This document shows positions 34,280 to 44,366 of a stretch of DNA of 64,000 nucleotides, one piece after another; within the stretch, counting starts at the first letter, position 1; the number at the start of each line of letters is the position of its first letter. Source of the stretch: Viridothelium virens (Eukaryota > Ascomycota > Dothideomycetes > Trypetheliales > Trypetheliaceae); contig ML991775.1 of assembly GCA_010094025.1 (NCBI GenBank), positions 310,001 through 374,000 on the forward strand, read 5' to 3'. Both the position numbers and the translations under genes were made by a program. A model generated the notes under the pieces. That model was not told the origin of the DNA and did no database searches. It saw only the letters and a program-made list of their open reading frames with translations.

Positions 34280-35110
34280 GGTATAGACCTTGGGAAATTG
34301 TGCAAAAGTATCTAGCTACACAAACCCTTGCATGACGTGCCTGCTAAAAGGTCATAATGAACACTCTGAAAGAAGCCGGCAGTCATGATTGCACCATAAC
34401 GGGGACATGGGCTGGCGCTGGTGGGCAGTCTTGATCTGATTATGTGAGCGGCGGTGTTTTGCCCACATGCCCGACGTCAATCTAACCAGCATTGGTTCTG
34501 TCCTACGCGTCTCTATAACACCACGCCGGACCCTCTGCATCCTACAGATGGCAATTCTAAATAACTAGCATCCTTCACTCGAAGTAAAGTACGACCCTTC
34601 TTCATATTCTGTGGTCTAATGAGAAGGAAAACTATATGGGGTCACGAGGCGCAGCGATGCACACCCGGCCCAAGTCAACGACGGCCACCATAGCCTCGTG
34701 CACCTAACATGAAATGCAAAACGTCACGCATTTTCTCTGAATGTTGAATCTTTTACGTCTCGGGTGACTCATTTCTGTAGCCAGGAAACAGATGTCTTCC
34801 TGCTTCGAGGATCCGTTCAAGCTGACAGCCCAAGCGAAGGTCTCGGCAAGCTCATATCTTCATCATCTACCTTCCTCGCCAATAACTTCAGTCGATGTCA
34901 CGAGCCCTGATGACTATTACGGTTGCCTCACTCTTCGTCATCACTCTCTCAAACTCGTGGCTCGTCTTCGTTAAATTTCCTGCTGCAGCGTTGACGCCTC
35001 CGGCGGCAACCTACCGTCACATTAAGCCTATCGCCGAATTCACATAACACAGCCAGTCTCTTACGCAACGACGACAGATTAGCCAAGGCAACTGAGTGAA
35101 AGTGTTTTAT
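34280..35110. other. Divergent promoter region, GSH2 and the 989-aa gene
   Basis: No gene seen. One 60-codon plus frame at 34792 lies just upstream of the next gene and has no domain; it may be part of its leader. Confidence 0.5.
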
Positions 35111-38080
35111 ATGGCCTTGAAGGTCGACGAAGACCCGTGGTGTTGGTCTCAAGGGACTTTGAAAGAGTCACTTCTCCCCTTCTCCCGCCAATTTAGAGCT
35201 CCTGAGCTGCTGTCTGATGCTACCCTACACGGTCTTCAGGGACTTCGACAAGTCATCAATGATTTAGGCGCCGACGGACGGACAGTCCTCCAGCTCTCAG
35301 ACCTTCGCCTTCTGCAGAAGTGCTACACATCAACATATACGCTACAATTAATGATATCACTGGCCAACGCGTTGAGGACGAGGTCTCCGCAATATCAAAG
35401 CTCGCTCCTGGCCATCTCGCTTAATAGCACTGCTCCCGATCAAACCCAGAAGCGGGTTGGAGAAAGCTTGACTAAAGAAGGAAACGGGAAAAGGGCGCGA
35501 AAATTGGCTCCTTCACTGATCGCCCCATCGTCCTCAACATTCCAGGATAGAGAAGGAAATCTCATCGGGCATTCAGCAGAGGAAGTTCCCGTGTACAGCA
35601 TTCAGGATGATATCAGTTTTCCTCATGCCAGTTTCGATAGGAGCAATGCACCGAAGCTTGATCTTGATGATGATGAAAACGATGAATTTCAGTTTCATTA
35701 TTTTGATGGAGTGGATCCACGTGAGGCAAAAGGACAAGTGAAGGCCTACAAACAGTATATCATTGATTGGAGAATCATTCAAGAGAGATGGGATGATGAG
35801 TCATTGCCAGCGTATGGGGAGTCTGACTCAGAGCTTGACCTGGAATCGGCAGAATTAGCAGAATCGGCGGAACCGGGGAATGACGAGGCTGAGGAAGAGG
35901 ATGAACCCCAGGGCAGACTATCTCCTTCTCATTTGGATCAAGAAGAAGCCCGTTTCATACAGCAATGGAGCCAGGAGCAGCTGCCAATCCTGGAGCGTAA
36001 GGCGAACAAGATGCGTGCCCAGGGAAGCCGGCAGTCCATAAACAAAGTCACCAAGTGGCTGGGTAGCCTGGAAACGAGGCTCTCGAAAATTAAGAGGGAC
36101 TTACTCAAGATCAATATCCCTCAAAGGGCGTCAGAGCAACTGTGCGAGACAATGCAGCCAACAATTTTCGAAATCATGGAATGCAAGTGGAAGATCAAGC
36201 TATGGGGTGGTACCCCGAAGAAGACTCCGACAATACGAATCAAACTACGATCAACTAATGAAACAACACAGCCCTCCACGTATACTCGGCAACTTCGGGA
36301 GACACTGAAGCAGGTTGGACAAAGTACCGAGATCTGTAATAAGCGTGGTTTCACGTTGCTCGACATCCAAGATACCTTGTTTGACTGGACGCTTAGGTCG
36401 CAACGTCACCACCCGCAAAACGTGACTCAAAAAAGGGCAACTAGCCCATCTCAAGGTCTCAAAAATCTCTCTATCGGTGATCGACGTGATGCCAATATAA
36501 ACGCGACCGGAATCCAGCCTGATCCCTTGTGGCAAAATTATGGAGTTGCAAACAGTTCGCGGGATGTCCAGTTTTCTGGGCTCGGTGCATTCCAAGAAGC
36601 CCCGGATAGTCAATCTGGTGAATGCTCTCAGTGGAATGTCTTGACTTGCGAATCTTCCGATGCGAGCGCACCTGTGGAAATTCGAGATGAAGCGCCTGTG
36701 GACACCAGCAGATTCATGGAGACATCGGATGGCGAGCCTTTTGAGCCCGAGATAACTATGAAACTTTCGAGCGGCGGTTCTCATACGGTCACCGCGCCTG
36801 CGTACATCGCGCGCGAAGATCCTTCCGCAATGGATACCACTAGAGAATACGATAACCGCATCAACGGCGTGAAACCCATCCATGCTGAAGCAAGACGAGC
36901 TACTGTTCCTAGGGGGAAGGCTGAGGTAGTCGATTTGACATCTATTCCCTCTGATCCATCAAGCCCCGCAGCACCAGCCTCTCCTTCAAAATCGTCACTG
37001 CAGCCATTCCTGATGGTGCGTCCCAGGGCTAAAGCAGCTGTTCCTTCAAACCTTCCATCCGGTTTCTACCCTACACCTCGCTGGGTCCCTCCGATACCTG
37101 ATCCTCGGGCATTTCCTACCCCTGCTCTCAGAGGCGTCCCTGCGCCTGGTCCTGTGGCCATGCCTACGCTTCCTGGAGGCTCCCATGCGTCTCCTTCTCA
37201 TATGCCTCCTCCACCTCGTCCGGGCCCCCTTCCACTGATGCAGGTCCTGCACCTCGAAAATCCATTGGACGCCTCGATTGGGGATATTCAAGCTTGGCCC
37301 TGGAAGAAACTTGAATACAGTGGTGACAGTGTCCGAACAGTCATCAAGATCCTGTTCATAATCCTGGGACAGCCCGAGAGAATATCGCTCAAGAATCTCT
37401 TAGCTTCAAATAAGCGGTTCGTTGATGACAGCGTGCAGGGAGTGTTGAAGCTGCTTTGGCAAACGAAGAGCTTCCGTAGAACATACCTTAACGCTGTCGA
37501 TCCCTCTACGTCTGCTACGCTCTGCCTCCTCGCGCGTCTCTACGCCTGCTGGTTTAATGCGGATCACGCCTACGTGAAAGCGGATTCTGTAGAGAAATCT
37601 ACACTCTCCCAAATTCTTACAGAGTCACTTTACAAGCCTGACCACGATTTTGACCAGTTCAAGGACTACCTGCAGGCCGGTCTTTCAATGTTTAAACCCC
37701 CTAAAGAGAGTTCGACAGTCTCCACTTCGTTGGCACAAGAGCATCATACCGGCCGTAGCGGCACCATGCCCGAGACAATGTACGATAAGGGGCGACATCT
37801 CAACGAACGTATACGCCACGCCCAGGAGCAAGAGAATCATTCAATTCATGGCCTCCCCTTTCCAGCACAAGGACGCTACGAGCAAGCCAAGGCTATCGTT
37901 CAGGCCCGTATTCTGCAAGGCACAGGATCTAGCCATGTTCCTCCTCAAAATGGACAATTAATGGAAGCGACAGGGGAGCCGGACATAATCCTCGACGAGA
38001 GTCGCCTGGAGGATTCCCGCAAGCCGAACGAAAGGGTGCGGGAGCTCGAGAGCAGATGGGAGGGGGAGGCCACAAAGTAA
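35111..38080 (+). CDS. SNF2-N-terminus-like regulatory protein without an ATPase domain
   Basis: Single exon, 989 aa from the ATG at 35111 (MALKVDEDPWCW). Residues about 5-105 look like the SAM-like N-terminal domain of large Pezizomycotina SNF2-type proteins: DPWCW start, the L-rich DATLHGLQGLRQVINDLGADG, and a closing ALRTRSPQYQ. As in those proteins, a motif near 232 (SLPAYGESDSELDLES) is followed by acidic residues and a helix near 319 (LGSLETRLSKIKRDLL). Residues 606-610 read VVDLT, a strong SUMO-interacting motif. A Pro-rich segment (about 640-710) precedes a helical C-terminal part (about 725-855) that I do not recognise. No helicase motif (GKT, DExH, QxxGRxxR) is present. Basis: sequence plus memory of the family; the match should be tested. 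A chromatin role is inferred only from the relatives. Confidence 0.7.
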   Translation: MALKVDEDPWCWSQGTLKESLLPFSRQFRAPELLSDATLHGLQGLRQVINDLGADGRTVLQLSDLRLLQKCYTSTYTLQLMISLANALRTRSPQYQSSLLAISLNSTAPDQTQKRVGESLTKEGNGKRARKLAPSLIAPSSSTFQDREGNLIGHSAEEVPVYSIQDDISFPHASFDRSNAPKLDLDDDENDEFQFHYFDGVDPREAKGQVKAYKQYIIDWRIIQERWDDESLPAYGESDSELDLESAELAESAEPGNDEAEEEDEPQGRLSPSHLDQEEARFIQQWSQEQLPILERKANKMRAQGSRQSINKVTKWLGSLETRLSKIKRDLLKINIPQRASEQLCETMQPTIFEIMECKWKIKLWGGTPKKTPTIRIKLRSTNETTQPSTYTRQLRETLKQVGQSTEICNKRGFTLLDIQDTLFDWTLRSQRHHPQNVTQKRATSPSQGLKNLSIGDRRDANINATGIQPDPLWQNYGVANSSRDVQFSGLGAFQEAPDSQSGECSQWNVLTCESSDASAPVEIRDEAPVDTSRFMETSDGEPFEPEITMKLSSGGSHTVTAPAYIAREDPSAMDTTREYDNRINGVKPIHAEARRATVPRGKAEVVDLTSIPSDPSSPAAPASPSKSSLQPFLMVRPRAKAAVPSNLPSGFYPTPRWVPPIPDPRAFPTPALRGVPAPGPVAMPTLPGGSHASPSHMPPPPRPGPLPLMQVLHLENPLDASIGDIQAWPWKKLEYSGDSVRTVIKILFIILGQPERISLKNLLASNKRFVDDSVQGVLKLLWQTKSFRRTYLNAVDPSTSATLCLLARLYACWFNADHAYVKADSVEKSTLSQILTESLYKPDHDFDQFKDYLQAGLSMFKPPKESSTVSTSLAQEHHTGRSGTMPETMYDKGRHLNERIRHAQEQENHSIHGLPFPAQGRYEQAKAIVQARILQGTGSSHVPPQNGQLMEATGEPDIILDESRLEDSRKPNERVRELESRWEGEATK

Positions 38081-39127
38081 GACCCGTCAAGTCAAGCGAC
38101 TTACGATTATGCTGGCTCCGACGGATCTACCATCGATGGACGATCCCAAGCACCTTCTGGATCGATCTGATACTCAAGCCCTCCGAACATCATGTCATTC
38201 GGAGACTAGCTAAAGTAAGCTTACAAATTGCTTGTCATGTGTCCCCGTAGGTGGCTGCTCGTGGGGAATGTGGACTACGGCAGCTCGTTAGATGTGGACA
38301 GCGAATGCTTTCGAAAGGTGGAAATGGTAATGGCAGCGTGAGGGGGACTTACGGACGATGAAATTTCTTTCCTAGAGAAGGATCAGGGCGGCTTGATTTG
38401 TTTCAGTGTAGATACCCCGGCTCGAGTTTCTGTAGCACAGCATAGATGCATCAAAGCTGTCAAGTTTGGTTAGATAGATGATCCTTCATAAGCGACGTTG
38501 AGTGATGTACGTCAGGAATTGACTAACACTAGGGCCCTTCCCTAAATATAGGAAGGTATGAATAGCGGCCAGTCTCAATGGGATACAGTCGAGGCCTCGT
38601 CTACATTTACAGTACTTGGGTTGGAGACTAGCGGCCACTACGAAACTATTTACAACGCACAAAACCATTGTCAGAAGTTCTAACTTTTTCCAATGAGAAG
38701 TATTCATCATACATCTCAGAGCGAGCTATTATAGACAGTTGCTCACTCGCACTCAAGCTATCTGGTAGCGGGCGAGCTGAGGTGTACTAGGTGCGATGCG
38801 ACCAAAATTGACCAAACGTCGAGTCCAGCGCTCCAGGTAAGCGAATGATTAGGTGCAAGCTGACTTTTTGGAGTCTCATGAAATTGCACCTCCAAGGCAA
38901 ATTCCGACCCAGACTCCAAGAAAGTCCAAATTAACGACGATGTAGAACAAAATTCGTCTCGAGGCCCGTCTCCAGTAGCGCCTGAGACCGCACAAGCAGC
39001 GACAAAATGCTCGAAGATGCCACCCTATGCAACAACATGCATCCGCGAGCACAGCTTGTTCCTGCCCTTTCCTTTCATCTTCCTACCCAATTCCGCAATA
39101 ACACTTTTTCTGCTCCACCTTCCCGGC
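38081..39127. other. Convergent intergenic between the 989-aa gene and ERG3
   Basis: 3' flanks of two convergent genes. The first bases after 38080 stay open in another frame only briefly. No further gene seen. Confidence 0.55.
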
Positions 39128-40260
39128 TCACTGTACCTTCTTGCTCTCCTTCTCGTCCGGCAAATACATCCGATCATCAGCCCCCTCGACCTCCTTCACA
39201 ATCGTCTCCATCTCCTTCTTCTGTCGCTCCCACTCCTCCTTGCCCATCTTCGTCTCCTTCTTGAACAGCTCCTCGTTCGGCGTACGGTAGCTGCCACCCA
39301 AGCGATCCCACAGCGTCGTGAACTGGCCGTAGTTATAGTTGAAGTACAGGTGATGCATCGTATGGCACGCCGCACCATTGATAATGGGCGAATTGGCGAC
39401 ATACTCGCCATCATGGATCAGCACGGTCCAGACGTTGATCCAGACGAACAGCAGCACGTAAGCGAACTTTTGGAGCGGGAACAGAAACGGGAAGACGTGG
39501 TAGGGCACGCTCTGGGCATATCCGTCCAGCGGGTGGAAGGCGTGGGAGGCAAAGGGGGTCGGCATGATCCAGCGGTGGTGTGGCTTGTGTAGGCGCTTGT
39601 AGATGAGCGGATGATGAAGCCCCCGATGAATAAAGTAAATGCAGAAGTCGGTGAAGGCGATGAATAGAGGGAACTGTAAAATGTTGTACCACCAGCCGGG
39701 GCCCTCAGAGGTTGTGTCGTACATTTTGGAGTAGCCCCGAACTTCAGCGAGGAAGAAGGGAACGGTGAAAATGGCAATGACAGGGAGAGAAGTCAGGGCT
39801 TGGCGGATCTCGAGCGAGACTTGGTTCTTGAGATATTTGGGGTGGTTGAAGGTGGCATGGTCGAAGACGAAGAAGTAGGAGACGGTTGCGCAGAAGAAAT
39901 AGACAACGGCGCCGAAGAGACTAGATATGGGAATTAGTTGCGAGAAAAAAAAAATGTGGGAGTAGAGTGGGAAAGCGCGCACGATGTGATGAGGTATAAG
40001 CTTAGCAGTTGCCTGTAGACGTTATCCCGTGGCAATTGGCTCCGGTAAGCCCACTCTGTGGGCTGGAATTGGATTAATTGGCTCGCAGGTTGGTAGTGGT
40101 AGTTTGTAGGGGCTTCGGCCATGCTAGAGGTAGTCGCATTGGCGGACCAAGCCAGGTCTTTGAAGACATCGTGGTTGAAGATGTTGGAATTGGTAGGTAG
40201 GAAAGTCGCGTATAGGTAGTCGAACAGGTACCGATCGAAGCCCTCGAGAACGACATCCAT
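39128..40260 (-). CDS. ERG3: Delta(7)-sterol 5(6)-desaturase (C5 sterol desaturase)
   Basis: ER membrane di-iron oxidase of ergosterol synthesis that places the C5-C6 double bond; loss of it gives azole tolerance in many fungi. Two exons, 40260-39983 and 39920-39128, give 356 aa. All histidine boxes are present: HRGLHH, HKPHH and HTMHH, with the typical LYKRLHKPHH-like spacing (IYKRLHKPHHRW) and the final FTTLWDRLGGSYR. Four or more hydrophobic segments are visible (LFGAVVYFFCATVSYFFV; LTSLPVIAIFTVPFFLA; LQFPLFIAFTDFCIYFI; FAYVLLFVWINVWTVLI). The C-terminus is lysine/glutamate-rich without a KKxx signal at the very end (ESKKVQ). The 62-nt intron (39921-39982) splits a Ser codon. Confidence 0.96.
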
Positions 40261-40782
40261 CGTGGCGTCTCGTCCAGATTCCCTCCTCCCAGGATCTTGT
40301 GAGGACTATGGAGAAATCGCAGCAGTGAAGAGGGGTGGCGGATCGGTTTCTAGAGGTAGTTCAACGATGGAAAAGCAGAAATTGGATGGTACTGTAAAGG
40401 CAAAGGCAAGAGCCAACGGAGATAATTTTCAGGGTTTGTCAGCCAACTAGCAGCCTAGCATTGTTCTGGTAGATGGGATGGTTCTCTGGCGCTTCTCCTG
40501 TCATGCGAAAAACTGGAACTCATTAGGAGAGAATGATGAGAATGTTTTGGCCTGGCTCGCCTCCTTGGACCCTGAGACCCTGGTGGGAACCACTTTTGTG
40601 TTCCCCGCTCGTCCTATTGGCTGGAAATCAGCCCTATGGATGAGGATTAGCAGAGGCGGTGTCTTCGGCATGTACAGCTTCCGCGCATTAAAAGTCTGCC
40701 CACCTGCACCTTCCACTCCCGTGGATCCCGTGATTCCCGTGACTTGCGTGACGCTCGTGACTTCCCATCTCGTATTGCTCCT

Positions 40783-40850
40783 TACCTACCTACCTAGGTA
40801 GGCAATCGTGTATACCTAAGGTACCTAAGGTACCTACCTCTTAGGTATTT
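40783..40850. repeat. TACCTAGGTA/TACCTAAGGTACC repeat cluster
   Basis: Nested near-palindromic words: tacctacctacctaggtagg, then two tacctaagg units running into tacctacctcttaggta. It is the densest cluster of this word family in the window and lies about 0.5 kb upstream of the ERG3 start. Confidence 0.85.
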
Positions 40851-41223
40851 TAATGCCTGCCGAACGATTTGCTTAACGCCTGCAGGCGACAACTTAGCGA
40901 CTGACTCGATCCTTACATATATTACCTTCAGCATGGTTGAGATATAGATTCATGTCTGAAAAAGTGTGAAGCATGGTCGCGCTTGCATGAGGTACCTTTA
41001 TTAGCCAAAATCCTGAAGTCTTGGCACGGTGGTGGTCAGCAAAGCAACGCTTCCATTTCAGGCGTCCTCTGCAAAACTAGGTAATTGATTGATTAGACCT
41101 GAGACACTTCACAGTAGGCCTTTGTACTTCTACCTTCAACAACGAGATACCCTCCACCTCCCACCGGCGCCCTCAATTGTACCCTCCATTACAACTTCGA
41201 TTTTCCATCCCAAGTACCAGGCC

Positions 41224-41258
41224 GCCAGCAAGCCAGCAAGCCAGCCCAGCCAGCCAGA
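41224..41258. repeat. GCCAGCAA/GCCAGCC short tandem repeat
   Basis: Two perfect 8-bp units (gccagcaa) followed by gccagccc and agccagccag, within the pyrimidine-rich stretch. Confidence 0.7.
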
Positions 41259-42300
41259 GAGCCTTACCCCTCCCACCCTCCTCCACGTCGTGGCCAGCCT
41301 TCCCATGTCTCTCTTTCCCACCCCATCCTTGTCTTGCACCCACTGCTCCCACCGCTCTCCCCGATCACCAGGAATTCCCGCAAAACAATACGTCACTCCA
41401 CTCCCATTCCATCCCATGCCATCCCACGTCGCACGCCACCCTCTGCCTCGCCATCGCTCAGTCTTCCTGCCAGGCAACCGACTCCCTCTTCCCTCACTCG
41501 TCTACACTCACCCCTGATTTGTTCGTCCCAGATTCTGTAGCCGCCGCATCTACGGCACTGCTCTCCCCTTTCCTTCGGCATACGACCGCGTGATCGGAGT
41601 AGCCGGTAGTAACGCAGCGAATAAGATGCTTACCGGCCTACCTGTTCCTACGTGGACCACGCGTGGGCGTATGCGTGTGGAGTCCAATAATCCACACGGT
41701 GCACAGCTGCGATCCCGTCTCCATGGGGTCATCTCGCACCATCGTGACCGGTACCCAGGTTGTTGGGACGCGAATCCATGGGCGCAGATGCAGCACTGGT
41801 GGCTGCACTCTGTACAGAACACGTACTTTCTCGAATGCAGAAAGTGCTAAGGAGGCGATCGTCGGTGTGCAAGAGGTGGCATGAGCAAGGCATCAAGGAG
41901 CATGGGCATAGGCATGGGCAGACGAGATGCCTTAGTTTATTATGTGGGCCTTTGAAGAACCCAGTGAAGACTCGGGCGTTCGGTCGTTCGGTCTTCGTAG
42001 GTGCGTAGACGGCTCGAAGGATTGAGCTGCGGCAAATTTTGATGCAAAGTTGAGGGATTTTGGGCGAGAGAGAGCTTCTTGTAGGTGCGGGTCATCGCAA
42101 TCATGAAGGCGGTCAAAGTACTCCGTACTCTAGCGTATCGCCATACTGGGTGACTGTATGGTGGTGAAGTCGCCGACCAGCTCTGTGGTGTCTGTGATGA
42201 GACCTTCTCCGCTTGGTGTTTTCCTACTGGCCCACCAACGCCATGGGTACTGTGAAGATCCACCTTTTACGAGGCGTTTGCGTTTGCATCACAAGCCGCT

Positions 42301-42334
42301 GTCCCAGCATCATGGGACGGGTTCCGGAGCCCGT
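42301..42334. repeat. Two overlapping hairpins
   Basis: Hairpin A: gtccca (42301-42306) pairs with tgggac (42313-42318). Hairpin B: gacggg (42315-42320) pairs with cccgtc (42329-42334). They share bases, so only one can form at a time. They sit directly before the 25-bp tandem repeat. Confidence 0.7.
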
Positions 42335-42400
42335 CCACTTATCGAAGTAAAGTACAATGCCACTTATCGAAGAAAACTACAGTGACACTTTTCGATTACA
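42335..42400. repeat. 25-bp imperfect tandem repeat, about 2.6 copies
   Basis: Units 42335-42359 and 42360-42384 both start ccacttatcgaag and end in a(c)a(a/g)tg; a degenerate third unit (acacttttcgatta) follows at 42385. Function unknown; non-coding. Confidence 0.85.
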
Positions 42401-42783
42401 TTATGCTATCTGTACAGGGCCGTCCAGCCATCCAGCCATTCCATCGTATCCCCACATGCGCCGAAGAAGGAAAGTCCCAAAATAGCAATCGTCCAAGTAC
42501 CCTCCAGAGTCTTGAATTTACATTGCCTGCCAAATTCAGCAAGATAGCTCAGACCATCATTAATCAATTAACTCCCACCACCCTAAAATATCGTCTCGTC
42601 GCAGTCATACCCAAAAAGCAGTCCCAATCTCCCCCCCAGTCCTGACGCCTTTTATGCTCGTCGCGCGAGTCTAATCGCAAGGGTGCCTCGCAGCACCAAA
42701 CCGTAGAGTTGAAGGATCCCTGCTGTGCGCCAGTGCCATGTATATATATAGATGGTGTGCGACCCAAAAGCAACACCATTCAA

Positions 42784-44366
42784 TCAGTACATCTTGCGCT
42801 CCGGAAATGCAAATCCGACGTGAGAAAAGCCGCCTGGTCGCTGGAAATCTTCATCCACATCCATCGCACCCAGATCATAACCGCTGTCGTGTGTCCTCGT
42901 CGTCTGGTAGGAATCGTCGCTAGCACTGCTGCTCCTGCTCTGTCGGCGATCATGGTTCCTGACGGTGCTGCCGGAGGAGACAGAGGCGGAAGATGGCGAG
43001 GATGAGACAGCATTGATCCTCCTGTCCTTGCCGCGTCCTTTGATGCCTTTGTTGGAGTTCTTGTAGAGCGTAGCAAAGTATTCCCAGAGATCCTTGTCCG
43101 CCGCGCTCACGGAATCCCCTTCCCGGATGTTTGCAAACTTCTGGGTCAGAGTGCGCAACGCTGCTGTGTGGAATTTGTTCTGATGCGACTACAAAGCAAT
43201 AAGTATGCCATCATCAATAACTTTAGAACAAATTCGACGAATGATATACCTTGAGGTTGCCAAGCTGCGTAAATTGCTTGCCACAGTCATCAAGCCTACA
43301 TGTGAATGGCTTAATCTGCTGGTGCACGATCTTGTGGGCTCGCACATTGCCACGCTGCGCGAATGCCTTGCCACAGATGTCACAGTTGTACGGTCTCTCC
43401 CCTGTATGTCGTCGTTCGTGTGTCTGCCCTTCTCGTGAGATGGGTCTTGCAAAATGGATTTAGTATGCATACCTTGAGATTGCCGAGCTGGGAAAACCGT
43501 TGACCACATGATGGCTCTTTGCAGAGCTACAACTCATCAGACTCATGCACTCTGGGATATTTTGAGGGAACTTACGAAAGGTTTGACACCAGTGTGGGCT
43601 CTAATGTGAATCTCGAGGTGCGTCTTCTGGTAGAAGCTCTTGTCACAGTCAGGCATTGTGCATTGATATCGCTTCTTCCCTTTCGACGGGCCTGCCATTG
43701 GTGTGGCATCAATAGGCTCCAGTGGGGTCTTTAGTAGGTTGCTGTCAGCAAATGCGTTCAATCGTGATGGAAATTTTGCCGTAGGATCTTATTTCAGTAG
43801 AGTATGCTTACCTTTTGAACATGAACGGGCTGCTGATGTTGATGTTGATGTTGATGTTGATGTTGAGGCTGCGTTGATTTTGTTGTCTTTGATTGAGACT
43901 GGATGGTTTTCATTAAAGTATCGACATCTGTGGAGAAGTTGGGTCCTTTATCAGACCCTGCTGGACTCGGCAGCTTGACTGATTCGCCGGGACTTGTATC
44001 GTAGAACATTTGATTTTGTTGCTGAATGGGAGAGATCGTTTCTGACTTGACCATGGGGCTACGCGCCGTCGAAGAGTACCTATTCCGCAAATTCGGTGGC
44101 TGTTGAATCGCCGGTGTTGAGGCAACGCCACCAGGGTAGCTGGCCACACGATTCAAAGGAGCAAAGGTAGTGCCGTAGGGAGGCGGAACTGAAGATTGGC
44201 TCGTACTTATTGGTCCAAACCCGAAATTGTTCGACTGCATCTGAATCGAGTTGCTCATCCCAGTATTCGGATACATTGGCATATTGAGGTGGTCTACATG
44301 TGAGTTGTGGAAAGATCGAGATGTTGCTGTTGAATGCGTTGCTCTTGACGGTCCGCCGAATGACAT
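42784..44366 (-). CDS. C2H2 zinc-finger transcription factor, AZF1-like
   Basis: Exons: 44366-43812, 43728-43576, 43526-43473, 43423-43250, 43188-42784, giving 446 aa from the first in-frame ATG. Four tandem C2H2 fingers are visible: [20 protein letters not shown] ending [24 protein letters not shown] ending [26 protein letters not shown], and [19 protein letters not shown] ending HQNKFH. The linkers TGVKPF, TGERPY and QQIKPF are canonical. Introns fall exactly in or between the fingers (after VKPF, after each GNLK). N-terminal Ser/Gln/Asn-rich region with a (QH)n run just before the fingers; C-terminus Ser-rich and acidic. The finger block matches fungal AZF1-like factors; the target genes are not known. 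The open frame extends upstream to about 44520 without an ATG, with a good acceptor ending at 44485, so an extra 5' exon is possible. Confidence 0.88.
43834..43867. repeat. Hexanucleotide repeat coding for His-Gln run
   Basis: About five and a half copies of tgatgt (read ACATCA on the minus strand) encode the [12 protein letters not shown] run before the zinc fingers. Candidate for length variation between strains. Confidence 0.85.

Larger units (their letters stand above)
40261..42783. other. 2.5-kb intergenic upstream of ERG3, rich in short repeats
   Basis: Holds the ERG3 promoter, a cgtga-type imperfect repeat (40722-40766), the TACCTAGGTA cluster (40783-40850), a strongly pyrimidine-rich plus strand at about 41130-41580, and hairpins plus a 25-bp tandem repeat at 42301-42400. 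No supported gene; plus-strand frames of 138-142 codons in the pyrimidine-rich part are low-complexity Pro/Ser reading of C/T tracts. Confidence 0.5.
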
